64,000 nt of DNA from the NCBI GenBank assembly GCA_045046905.1, contig JASFYU010000066.1, positions 1 through 64,000 on the forward strand. Reading direction: 5' to 3'. The translations under genes and the position numbers were made by a program. Source of the DNA: JASFYU01 sp045046905 (lineage in GTDB: Bacteria; Bacteroidota; Bacteroidia; Flavobacteriales; Flavobacteriaceae). Under the pieces are notes generated by a model. It was not told the DNA's origin and ran no database searches. It was given only the letters and a program-made list of their open reading frames with translations. This document shows positions 38,207 to 47,997 of this stretch, one piece after another. The stretch's first letter is position 1; each line of letters starts with the position of its first letter.

Positions 38207-40054
38207 ATGTGTGGAATCGTAGGGTATATTGGGTATAGAGATGCCTATCCCATAATAATGAAGGGTTTGCAACGCCTTGAATATAGGGGGTATGATAGTG
38301 CAGGGGTTGCTTTGTATGATGGTACCCAAATAAACCTATCAAAGACTAAGGGTAAGGTCGAAGATTTACGAAATAAATCGAAAAGTACCATCTCTTTGGA
38401 GGGTAAGCTCGGGGTCGGCCATACGAGATGGGCGACTCATGGTGTGCCGAATGATGTCAATTCTCATCCACATTATTCCAATTCAGGAGATTTGGTGATT
38501 ATTCATAATGGGATTATAGAAAATTATGAATCTATTAAAAAAGAATTGATAAAAAGGGGCTACACTTTTGAGTCTGATACTGATACCGAGGTATTAGTCA
38601 ATCTTATTGAGGAGGTAAAGAAAAAGGAAGATGTGATGTTGGGTCAGGCGATTCAGATTGCGCTGAACCAGGTGGTCGGGGCATATGCCATTGCCGTATT
38701 CGATACGAAAAAACCAGATGAGATTGTTGTTGCCAAATTAGGAAGCCCCTTGGCCATCGGAATCGGTGAAAATGAATTTTTTATTGCATCTGATGCTTCT
38801 CCTTTCATTGAATACACGAATAATGCGATGTACCTCGAGGATGAAGAAATGGCCATTATACGATTGGGCAAAGAGATAAAACTGAGAAAGATCAAGGATG
38901 ATGCTATAGTTTATCCGAATATTTTGGAACTGCAATTAAATCTTGAGGAGATTGAAAAAGGAGGTTACGAACACTTTATGCTCAAAGAAATTTATGAGCA
39001 ACCCAAAGCTATTTTGGATACCTATCGTGGACGTTTGCTTGCGGATCAGGGTTTGATACGTATGGCGGGAATTGATCAACATTTAGAAAAATTCGTCAAC
39101 GCCGACAGAATTATCATCGTAGCCTGTGGCACCTCTTGGCATGCGGGTCTGGTGGCCGAATATATTTTTGAGGATCTGGCTCGTATACCCGTTGAGGTAG
39201 AGTACGCATCAGAGTTCAGATATAGGAATCCGATAATAACAGATAAGGATGTACTGATCGCGATATCCCAGTCGGGTGAAACGGCCGATACTTTGGCCGC
39301 CATAAAATTGGCCAAGGAAAAAGGGGCATTTGTTTTTGGTGTCTGTAATGTGGTAGGTTCCACGATAGCTCGTGAAACCCATGCTGGGGCCTATACCCAT
39401 GCCGGTCCTGAAATCGGAGTGGCTTCTACAAAGGCATTTACCACTCAAATTACAGTATTGACCCTTATGGCGCTTAAATTGGCAAAGGAAAAGGGCGAAT
39501 TTTCAGAGTCTAAGTTTCATGAATTCTTGACCGAACTTGAAACCATTCCTGCTAAAGTTCAAAAGGCGTTGGAATCAAATCCTCTCATAGAGATTATTGC
39601 TGATGTGTATAAAGATTCTACCAACTGTTTGTATTTAGGACGGGGCTATAATTTCCCCGTTGCCTTAGAAGGTGCTCTAAAGCTAAAGGAAATCAGCTAT
39701 ATTCATGCAGAAGGATATCCGGCGGCAGAAATGAAGCATGGCCCTATTGCCCTGATAGATGAACAAATGCCGGTAGTGGTTATTGCTACGAATAAGGGGC
39801 ATTATGAGAAAGTTGTTAGCAATATACAGGAGATAAAATCGAGAAAAGGAAAGATAATCGCCATTGTAACCGAAGGTGATGAACAAGTAAGAGATCTGGC
39901 GGATCATGTTATAGAAATTCCTGAGACAATAGAAAGCCTTACCCCCTTGTTGACGACTATTCCATTGCAGTTGTTGTCTTATCATATTGCGGTAATGAGA
40001 GGTTGTAATGTAGATCAGCCGCGCAATTTGGCAAAATCGGTCACGGTTGAGTAA
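38207..40054 (+). CDS. glmS: glutamine--fructose-6-phosphate aminotransferase (isomerizing)
   Basis: 615 residues. It makes glucosamine 6-phosphate, the first step to UDP-GlcNAc and cell wall. The N-terminal glutaminase domain starts with Cys2 (MCGIVGYIG) and holds VGHTRWATHG. Two SIS domains follow (CGTSWHAG; SQSGETADTLAA; ASTKAFTTQ), ending NVDQPRNLAKSVTVE. No glmS ribozyme is seen in the 198-nt upstream gap. A strong terminator follows. Confidence 0.98.
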   Translation: MCGIVGYIGYRDAYPIIMKGLQRLEYRGYDSAGVALYDGTQINLSKTKGKVEDLRNKSKSTISLEGKLGVGHTRWATHGVPNDVNSHPHYSNSGDLVIIHNGIIENYESIKKELIKRGYTFESDTDTEVLVNLIEEVKKKEDVMLGQAIQIALNQVVGAYAIAVFDTKKPDEIVVAKLGSPLAIGIGENEFFIASDASPFIEYTNNAMYLEDEEMAIIRLGKEIKLRKIKDDAIVYPNILELQLNLEEIEKGGYEHFMLKEIYEQPKAILDTYRGRLLADQGLIRMAGIDQHLEKFVNADRIIIVACGTSWHAGLVAEYIFEDLARIPVEVEYASEFRYRNPIITDKDVLIAISQSGETADTLAAIKLAKEKGAFVFGVCNVVGSTIARETHAGAYTHAGPEIGVASTKAFTTQITVLTLMALKLAKEKGEFSESKFHEFLTELETIPAKVQKALESNPLIEIIADVYKDSTNCLYLGRGYNFPVALEGALKLKEISYIHAEGYPAAEMKHGPIALIDEQMPVVVIATNKGHYEKVVSNIQEIKSRKGKIIAIVTEGDEQVRDLADHVIEIPETIESLTPLLTTIPLQLLSYHIAVMRGCNVDQPRNLAKSVTVE

Positions 40055-40080
40055 GTAAATAAAAAGAAACATTTTTAAGT

Positions 40081-40114
40081 AAATAGGCGCTGGGGTATCT
40101 AGCGCCTATTTTTG
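40081..40114 (+). terminator. glmS terminator
   Basis: Eleven-base stem AAATAGGCGCT / AGCGCCTATTT with a 9-nt loop, followed by TTTG. It lies 27 nt past the glmS stop. Confidence 0.8.
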
Positions 40115-40258
40115 TTTGATATTGAGAATAATCTATTTACACCTCTTTTTTTTGCGAATTAATACTATGCGTACATAATTTTTTTGTCATTTTGCTATTT
40201 GCAATTTTTTTTTTTGGTATCTTGCTGTAGACTTGTTAACTAACTTAATTAATTATAA

Positions 40259-43036
40259 ATGAGAACAGTACTATTAGTATCCTTGCTGATGTTTGGGGCC
40301 ATAGGGTTTTCACAGACCACGGTGAATGGAAAAGTGGTTGATCAGAATAATGAACCCGTACCCGGAGCCAATGTAGTATTCGTAGGTAAAGCGATAGGTA
40401 CCACATCTGATTTTGATGGAAATTTTATTTTACAAACTTCGGAAGTTCCTCCTTTTCAGTTAAAAATTACGAGCATCGGGTATTCGGATGCTTTGGAGAC
40501 TATCTCTGAAAATAATCAAACCATTACCGTGGAGCTTACTGAAACACATACGTATTTAGACGAGGTGGTGCTTTCGGCATCACGTACCCCTGAACGTATT
40601 TTTGAATCTCCGGTTTCGGTAGAGCGTTTTGGGTTGAAAGAAATTAAGAATACCTCTTCAGAGTCATTTTATAGCGGTTTACAGAATCTTAAAGGGGTAG
40701 ACATCAATACCAATAGCCTAACTTTTCAATCGATCAATACCAGGGGTTTTGCAACTTTTGCTAATACAAGATTTTTACAGTTAGTAGATGGTATGGATAA
40801 TTCTGCCCCGGGCCTGAATTTTGTTCTAGGCAACTTGGTGGGTATGTCTGAACTAGAGGTGCAGAGCGTTGAGATATTGCCGGGCGCATCATCGGCACTC
40901 TATGGCGCTGGTGCTTTTAATGGTGTTCTTTTTATGAGGAGCAAGAGCCCCTTTGATTATCAAGGAATCAGTACGTACTTTAAAGGAGGGTATACATCTC
41001 AGAAAGCGGCAGGAACCAATGAATATTATGATTTTGGAATACGCGCGGCACATGCATTCAGTGATAAATTCGCAATTAAGGCAAACTTTTCGATTTTAAG
41101 AGGAGAAGACTGGCATGCGAATAGCCTCCTTGATTTAGAAAACCCTGGTGCTACTAGGGCCGACCCTGGCTATGATGGCCTAAACGTATACGGTGATGCG
41201 GTCGGTGGTCTTATCGATTTTGATTCGAGAGTAGGCCTTCCGTCAGGCACTTTAGGCTCAGCCGTGGTGACGAGGACTGGGTATGATGAACGTGATTTGA
41301 TAGATTATTCGGCCGAGAGCGTAAAAACTGATTTTTCGGTACACTATAAACCATTTGCCGATGATTTTGAAATTTTATACAACGGCAGAATCGGTAGGGG
41401 AAATACTATTTATCAGGGATTGAGTAGATATGCAGTTAAAAATTTCATTATGCAACAGCATAAAGTCGAAATACGTAATGATAACTTCTTCTTAAGGGGT
41501 TACCTCACCTCTGAGAATTCAGGTGATTCTTATGACACAAGGTTTACGGCCATCAATATTAACCGTACTTGGAAAAGAGATGCTCCTAATCCTGACAACC
41601 CGGGCGAGGCTTCATGGTTTGGAGATTATATTGCCACATATGCTGGTGCTAGATTGGGTGTTGGTACTGGGGTTATGTTAGATGATGTCACCGCACATGC
41701 CTTAGCAAGGCAGGCTGCAGATCAAGGAAGGTTTTTGCCTGGCTCTCCTGAATTTAAGGCGGCATTTAATAAGGTAACAGCAGACGGGGATTTATTGACG
41801 GGCTCAAAGTTTATTGATAATACTAAAGTGCGCCATATTGATGCAAACTACAATTTTAGTCATATCACCAAGAATTTCGCGGATATTCAAATAGGAGGCT
41901 CTTTCAGAGAATATGTTCTAAACTCAGATGGAACCATTTTTACCGATATCGACGGGCCCATTACCTATGGTGAGTGGGGAGCATACCTACAATTGCAAAA
42001 GAAATTTATGGATGAACGCTTGAAATTTACGGGTTCTGTACGTTATGACAAGAATGAATTCTTTGACGGCTTCTTTTCGCCTAGGGGATCTTTATTATAT
42101 ATTATGGGAGAGAAAAGAAACCATAATCTAAGAGTATCGGTACAACAAGGATTCCGAAACCCGACTACCCAGGATCTATTCATAGGATTAAATGCCGGTC
42201 GGGCAGTTTTGGTGGGTTCTGCCCCTTCAAATTTGGATAAAGATGTTAGAGTATTCGACCTAAGTGAAGAAGGTGCGGCGCTGACGGGATCCAATACGGC
42301 CACTGTAGTGGGCAGGGCGGCCTATGAAAATGCATTTTCGGCTAACTCCGTGGTGATAGGGGCACCAGCTGCCGTTAATACGGCCCTTGTAAAGCCAGAG
42401 GAGATTACGGCTTTTGAAGTGGGTTATAGAGCGCAATTGGGCAAAGTGACCATTGATTTGAGCGGCTATTACAACAAATACAAGAATTTTATTTCTACCA
42501 CAAATGTGGTCGTACCTTTCTATGGTACCACAGGAGATAATACATTGTCTCTGCTGGCACTTCGAAATGGAGACTTTCAGGCGTATCAGGTTTACGCCAA
42601 CTCTTTGGCAGATATCAATTCTGCCGGAGGTTCTATAGGGGTAGATGTGAGGGTTTTAGGAAATTTTGATATTGGCGCAAGCTATACCTTTACCGAGCTT
42701 GATTTTGATCAGGAGGCGTATCCTGATTTTCAGACCAACTTTAACACGCCAAAGCACAAAGTAAAGGCTTCGTTCGGTAATACTACCTTGTTTAAAAATT
42801 TTGGGTTCAATATTAACTACAGATGGAGCGATTCGTATTTTTGGGAAGCTACTTTTGCCGAAGGCGATGTGCCCTCGTACAGTGTAATGGACGCTCAAAT
42901 AAATTATACCTGCACCAAGCTTAAATCAGTATTCAAGCTAGGAGGTTCTAATTTATTGGCCGATGAATATTTTCAGGCAGTGGGTACAGGACTCATAGGG
43001 TCTATCTATTATTTGTCTTGGACAATAAACCCGTAG
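40259..43036 (+). CDS. TonB-dependent receptor, CarboxypepD-regulatory type
   Basis: 925 residues. Signal peptide MRTVLLVSLLMFGAIGFSQ, regulatory-like domain at about 20-95 (VNGKVVDQNNEPVPGANVVFVG), plug at about 105-230 (DEVVLSASRTPERIFESPVSVE; INTRGFATFANTRFLQLVDGMD; EVQSVEILPGASSALYGAGAFNGVLFM), then a large barrel ending SIYYLSWTINP. The plug differs clearly from the WxNWxGLxDV paralogues at 5740 and 11046. It stands alone between glmS and atpD, has a terminator, and has no SusD partner. The substrate is unknown. Confidence 0.92.
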   Translation: MRTVLLVSLLMFGAIGFSQTTVNGKVVDQNNEPVPGANVVFVGKAIGTTSDFDGNFILQTSEVPPFQLKITSIGYSDALETISENNQTITVELTETHTYLDEVVLSASRTPERIFESPVSVERFGLKEIKNTSSESFYSGLQNLKGVDINTNSLTFQSINTRGFATFANTRFLQLVDGMDNSAPGLNFVLGNLVGMSELEVQSVEILPGASSALYGAGAFNGVLFMRSKSPFDYQGISTYFKGGYTSQKAAGTNEYYDFGIRAAHAFSDKFAIKANFSILRGEDWHANSLLDLENPGATRADPGYDGLNVYGDAVGGLIDFDSRVGLPSGTLGSAVVTRTGYDERDLIDYSAESVKTDFSVHYKPFADDFEILYNGRIGRGNTIYQGLSRYAVKNFIMQQHKVEIRNDNFFLRGYLTSENSGDSYDTRFTAININRTWKRDAPNPDNPGEASWFGDYIATYAGARLGVGTGVMLDDVTAHALARQAADQGRFLPGSPEFKAAFNKVTADGDLLTGSKFIDNTKVRHIDANYNFSHITKNFADIQIGGSFREYVLNSDGTIFTDIDGPITYGEWGAYLQLQKKFMDERLKFTGSVRYDKNEFFDGFFSPRGSLLYIMGEKRNHNLRVSVQQGFRNPTTQDLFIGLNAGRAVLVGSAPSNLDKDVRVFDLSEEGAALTGSNTATVVGRAAYENAFSANSVVIGAPAAVNTALVKPEEITAFEVGYRAQLGKVTIDLSGYYNKYKNFISTTNVVVPFYGTTGDNTLSLLALRNGDFQAYQVYANSLADINSAGGSIGVDVRVLGNFDIGASYTFTELDFDQEAYPDFQTNFNTPKHKVKASFGNTTLFKNFGFNINYRWSDSYFWEATFAEGDVPSYSVMDAQINYTCTKLKSVFKLGGSNLLADEYFQAVGTGLIGSIYYLSWTINP

Positions 43037-43056
43037 AGAGTTAAAATTATATAGGT

Positions 43057-43087
43057 AAAAGACGCTAAATTTAGGCGTCTTTTTTTA
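43057..43087 (+). terminator. terminator after TonB receptor
   Basis: AGACGC / GCGTCT stem with a self-complementary TAAATTTA loop, followed by a run of T. It separates the receptor from atpD. Confidence 0.75.
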
Positions 43088-43134
43088 TGCTCAAAAAAGA
43101 GCGAAAAGTAGTTTTCAATTAAAAGGGAATACTA

Positions 43135-43142
43135 TATCTTTG
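43135..43142 (+). promoter_or_regulatory. -7 box of atpD
   Basis: TATCTTTG, exact TAnnTTTG match, about 73 nt before the atpD ATG. Confidence 0.5.
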
Positions 43143-43196
43143 CAGCCTGAAAATATGACTTATAGGGGTCTTTTTTTCAATTTGAATTAACCCTAA

Positions 43197-44723
<1,527 letters not shown>

Positions 44724-44789
44724 TTTTGTTTTTGGTTCACAGTTGATAGCTCTCAGAAGTGCTAACAACTAACAATTAACAATTAAAAT

Positions 44790-45068
44790 ATGTATTTAGA
44801 AATCATTTCACCAGAGGCTATTTTGTTTGCAGGAGAGGTTAATTCGGTATCGGTACCTGGAATCAATGGAGAGTTTCAAATGCTCAACAATCACGCACCT
44901 GTCGTTTCTTTACTACAGGAAGGCAGTGTGAAAATCGATGGTGATCTAAGCATTGAGGAAGCTTATGAAAGTAAATTTTCAAAAGATGCCGATGGTTACA
45001 CCACCTTGTCGATTACTAGCGGTACTATTGAAATGAAAGACAACAAAGTAATTGTATTGGCTGATTAA
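44790..45068 (+). CDS. atpC: F1F0 ATP synthase subunit epsilon, short form
   Basis: 92 residues. Only the N-terminal beta-sandwich is present (MYLEIISPEAILFAGEVNSVSVPGINGEFQMLNNHAPVVSLL). The usual C-terminal two-helix domain, which gives epsilon its inhibitory role in many bacteria, is absent (standard length about 130-140). The gene ends naturally in ...KDNKVIVLAD, and short forms are usual in this phylum. Confidence 0.93.
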   Translation: MYLEIISPEAILFAGEVNSVSVPGINGEFQMLNNHAPVVSLLQEGSVKIDGDLSIEEAYESKFSKDADGYTTLSITSGTIEMKDNKVIVLAD

Positions 45069-45195
45069 ACGCTCAATGAGGATTTATTTTCTCGACGCCT
45101 TCCTGCATATGTAGGGGCTTGCCTTATTTCGATAACTATATAAAAAAAATATTTTGTCGGCAGCATACCTCGTGTCTTTAGGTCAATTTTTTAGG
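45067..45195 (+). repeat. mosaic intergenic repeat, copy I
   Basis: A diverged copy: AAACGCTCAATGAGGATTTA head, CTTCCTGCATATGTAGGGGC middle, TTTCGATAACTAT remnant of the CCGATAGCTATCGG palindrome, and ATACCTCGTGTCTTTAGGTC tail. It starts at the atpC stop codon. Confidence 0.6.
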
Positions 45196-45270
45196 AAAAA
45201 CAAAATACTTTCAGGAGTTGTGAATCTCCTTAAGGCATACTGATGCCACAAGATTTTTAGCAATAATAGA

Positions 45271-45313
45271 AGCCCCGTTTTTGAGTAAAAAAACTTAAAA
45301 TCGGGGTTTTTAG
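45271..45313. terminator. terminator-like hairpin downstream of atpC
   Basis: CCCCG-TTTT-GAGT pairs with ACTT-AAAA-CGGGG around an A-run, followed by TTTTT on the plus strand. It lies 200 nt past atpC, beyond repeat I, so it may end readthrough from atpDC. Confidence 0.6.
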
Positions 45314-45434
45314 TACACTTGTTTTTGAGTTTCGTTGCAGCATTTATTATAAAAAAGACCTGTTTTTCAAGCATTAACTGACTGTATGTTGCTTATTTGA
45401 AGAATATGCTGCTCGCCCTCCTTTAAACATATAT

Positions 45435-45530
45435 CCCGTACTCCTTTTAAAGGGCACCCCCTCATTAAGAGACTTTGATTTTGGCCTCAACTCTACATCC
45501 CCCGCCTACGACACCCCTTCAAAAGGGGGA
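45435..45530. repeat. G/C-run intergenic repeat beside a gene stub
   Basis: Minus-strand phrase TCCCCCTTTTGAAGGGG then GGCGGGGGATGTAGAGTTGAGG. The CCCCCTTTTGAAGGGG inverted repeat with a nearby GGGGGATG resembles intergenic repeats that recur in many Bacteroidota genomes. Only one copy is visible here. It begins exactly where the M61-type reading frame breaks. Confidence 0.4.
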
Positions 45531-45632
45531 TTGGTGTACGGCATTTTCAAAAGAGATTTCATAGGTATTGGTTTGCGCTAACAAGAAGGACGTGCTAATA
45601 GAAAATAGGACGAAAATCAGGAGCGATTTCAT
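45519..45632 (-). pseudogene. 5' stub of a secreted M61-type peptidase gene
   Basis: From ATG 45632 on the minus strand: signal peptide MKSLLIFVLFSISTSFLLAQ, then TNTYEISFENAVH, then an abrupt change into repeat sequence (QSPF stop). The phrase YEISFENAVH is what I know as the mature N-terminus of flavobacterial M61 (glycyl aminopeptidase) proteins, where HEA follows. Only 37 codons remain of a gene normally near 600 codons. The rest is not found in the 650-nt gap, so most of the gene was deleted. Confidence 0.55.
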
Positions 45633-45709
45633 TTATATAAGGGTTTCTACTATTTCTAAAATTAAATAGGTATTATACGAACGAATATAAGATTTAAAAG
45701 AGGATATAC

Positions 45710-45717
45710 TACATTTG
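45710..45717 (+). promoter_or_regulatory. -7 box immediately before bioF
   Basis: TACATTTG, exact consensus, ends 4 nt before ATG 45722, so the predicted transcript is leaderless. No second in-frame ATG is close enough to be the real start. No -33 TTG at standard spacing. Confidence 0.55.
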
Positions 45718-45721
45718 TGTT

Positions 45722-46888
45722 ATGGAGACATTTCCTAAAAAATTGACATCAAAACTATCTAAGAGAGAAGTTGAAAATACAGTTCGTAGCTTACCGCTTT
45801 TAAATAATTTGATCGATTTATCTTCGAATGATTATTTGGGGTTTGCTGCCAATGAAACTATTTATTCAAATACTTTTAAATTAATACTACAGAAAGAAGC
45901 CTCTCAAAATGGGGCAACAGGCTCTAGGCTGTTGACGGGCAATCACCCTTTGTATACAGAATTAGAGGAATATTTGACACATTTTTATGCCTGCGAAAGC
46001 ACTTTGGTCTTTAATTCAGGTTATGATGCGAATCTTGGTTTTTTTAGTTCTGTACCGCAAAAAGGAGATATTATTTTCTATGATGAATTCATACATGCCA
46101 GCATACGTGATGGTATTTCTCTAAGTGATGCCAAGAGCTATAAGTTCAAGCATAATGACTTGAAAGATTTAAGGGATAAGGCTTCTCGTATGGTTCAAAA
46201 GAATCGCTTAAGTCAGAATGAGCCTATTGAAGTCTATATGGTAACTGAATCAGTCTTTTCTATGGATGGTGATTCGCCTGATATTGAGGCCTTGGTGAAA
46301 TTCTGTGAGAAACAGGGGTATAGGGTAGTCATAGACGAGGCTCATGCCGTGGGCGTTTTTGGAAGTGGTGGCCAAGGTTTGGTGCAACAAATGAAACTTC
46401 AAAAGAAAATTTTTGCACGGATCGTCACCTTCGGTAAGGCCATGGGGTGTCATGGGGCAGCCATTTTAGGGTGTGAAAAACTAAAGGAGTACCTGCTTAA
46501 TTTTTCGCGGAGTTTTATCTATACAACGGCACTGCCACCGCACACATTAGCTACAGCGTATTCGGCCTTTGAGTATTTGTCTGATAAAGGAAAAGAGCCA
46601 AGAATGAGATTAGCGGAGAATATCGTATTCTTCAACAAAAAAATTCAAGCGTTAAATCTTGATCAGTTTTTTATTCCCAGTATATCTGCAATTCATTGTT
46701 GTCTAATTCCTGGAAATACAAGGGTGAAAAAGCTGGCTAAAAAAATCCAGGATAAAGGGTTTAATATTCGCCCAATTTTGTCACCAACTGTTCGAGAAGG
46801 AGAGGAACGCCTACGTTTTTGTTTACATAGTTATAATTCTAAAGAAGAATTAGGCTTGGTCTTACAGCTTTTATCATCTTATATTTGA
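45722..46888 (+). CDS. bioF: 8-amino-7-oxononanoate synthase
   Basis: 388 residues. A PLP enzyme condensing pimeloyl-ACP or pimeloyl-CoA with alanine, the first step of the biotin ring pathway. PLP Lys239 in VTFGKAMGCHGAA; Asp205 and His208 in IDEAHAVG; GATGSRLLTGN and STLVFNSGYDAN are typical. The leader is very short or absent. It is followed by a DUF2007 gene after 5 nt, then bioD and bioA. Confidence 0.95.
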   Translation: METFPKKLTSKLSKREVENTVRSLPLLNNLIDLSSNDYLGFAANETIYSNTFKLILQKEASQNGATGSRLLTGNHPLYTELEEYLTHFYACESTLVFNSGYDANLGFFSSVPQKGDIIFYDEFIHASIRDGISLSDAKSYKFKHNDLKDLRDKASRMVQKNRLSQNEPIEVYMVTESVFSMDGDSPDIEALVKFCEKQGYRVVIDEAHAVGVFGSGGQGLVQQMKLQKKIFARIVTFGKAMGCHGAAILGCEKLKEYLLNFSRSFIYTTALPPHTLATAYSAFEYLSDKGKEPRMRLAENIVFFNKKIQALNLDQFFIPSISAIHCCLIPGNTRVKKLAKKIQDKGFNIRPILSPTVREGEERLRFCLHSYNSKEELGLVLQLLSSYI

Positions 46889-46893
46889 TCAAT

Positions 46894-47277
46894 ATGGAGC
46901 AAAAATTTTTCATGCTTGCTGCCTTTGAATATGTGGCAGATGTACAGATTATAAAGGGTAAATTAGAATCTGAAGGAATAGCTGTTTTCCTTAGAGACGA
47001 GAACACTTTAAATTCAGACCCCTTGATAAGCAATGCTATCGGAGGGGTAAAATTGTTGGTGTATACCAAGGATAAGGATAAGGCCTTGAAGATTTATAAT
47101 GAGATTAGGGCTTATGCCGTGGGTCATGATGGTAATGCTATAGTTTGTCCAAATTGCAAGGCAAAAAAATCGGAGCCTTACTATAAGGGGAAAGGAATTT
47201 TCTATAAGCTTTTTCCGTTTTTCGAAAAAAGAAAGTACAGATGCCTAAATTGTAATATGATAACTAATGAAGACTGA
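46894..47277 (+). CDS. DUF2007 protein with C-terminal zinc ribbon, in biotin operon
   Basis: 127 residues from ATG 46894; an in-frame TTG at 46885 overlaps the bioF stop and is less likely. The N-terminal DUF2007 (putative signal-transducing) fold reads FFMLAAFEYVADVQIIKGKLESEGIAVFLRDENT. The C-terminus carries two Cys pairs (CPNCKAKKSE and CLNCNMIT) that would bind zinc. The 5-nt gap after bioF and the 11-nt overlap with bioD put it firmly inside the biotin transcript, but it has no known biotin role. Confidence 0.8.
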   Translation: MEQKFFMLAAFEYVADVQIIKGKLESEGIAVFLRDENTLNSDPLISNAIGGVKLLVYTKDKDKALKIYNEIRAYAVGHDGNAIVCPNCKAKKSEPYYKGKGIFYKLFPFFEKRKYRCLNCNMITNED

Positions 47278-47896
47278 AAAACAAGAATTTTTTGTCACGG
47301 GAATTTCGACCGGAGTCGGAAAGACTATTGTATCCGCTATTATTACGGAAGCCCTTGAAGCGGATTATTGGAAGCCGATACAGGCTGGTGACCTCGACAA
47401 TACCGATAGTCATAAAATTGCCTGTTTGATATCGAATGGCAAGTCGGTGATCCATAAAAGTAGTTATAACCTAAAGACCCCTATGAGTCCTCATGCAGCG
47501 GCAAAAATCGATGGGGAATACATCGATTTGCGACATATTAATGCGCCGGAAACCGAAAACCATTTGGTTATCGAGGGTTGTGGCGGAATCTTGGTGCCTT
47601 TTAACGAGTCTGATACGGTCATAGATATCATTATGCCGAAGTATAAGGTCATTGTTGTTTCTAGACATTATTTAGGGAGTATTAACCATAGCCTATTGAC
47701 TATACATTGGTTGACTCAAAAGGGATATGACGTATCTGTGCTTTTTAGTGGAGATGCTGACCCACATACTGAAAACATTATTCTTCATAAAACAGGAGTA
47801 TCGCTAGTAGGTCGTATTGATGAAGAATCTGTTTTTGATAAAACCGTCATACGAAAGTATGCAGATAAATTCCGAACAGCCCTGCAGTTGCTATAA
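47267..47896 (+). CDS. bioD: dethiobiotin synthetase
   Basis: 209 residues. It closes the ureido ring of 7,8-diaminopelargonate with CO2 and ATP. P-loop TGISTGVGKT at 11-20, YWKPIQAGDLDNTDS (catalytic Lys), SPHAAAKIDG and IEGCGGILVPFN. The start overlaps the DUF2007 gene end by 11 nt, pointing to translational coupling. Confidence 0.95.
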   Translation: MKTEKQEFFVTGISTGVGKTIVSAIITEALEADYWKPIQAGDLDNTDSHKIACLISNGKSVIHKSSYNLKTPMSPHAAAKIDGEYIDLRHINAPETENHLVIEGCGGILVPFNESDTVIDIIMPKYKVIVVSRHYLGSINHSLLTIHWLTQKGYDVSVLFSGDADPHTENIILHKTGVSLVGRIDEESVFDKTVIRKYADKFRTALQLL

Positions 47897-47997
47897 TCCA
47901 AATTAGGCATTAGCTTATTGCAATAAGAGGTAAAACTACTAAAATATTACTTTTTAGTAGTTTGGGGATAGCATTGCTAAGAACAATAAATTCAACT

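Noticed and set aside
47962..47997. upstream TTG start for bioA
   Set aside because: The extra residues are not conserved and ATG 47998 gives the standard BioA N-terminus.
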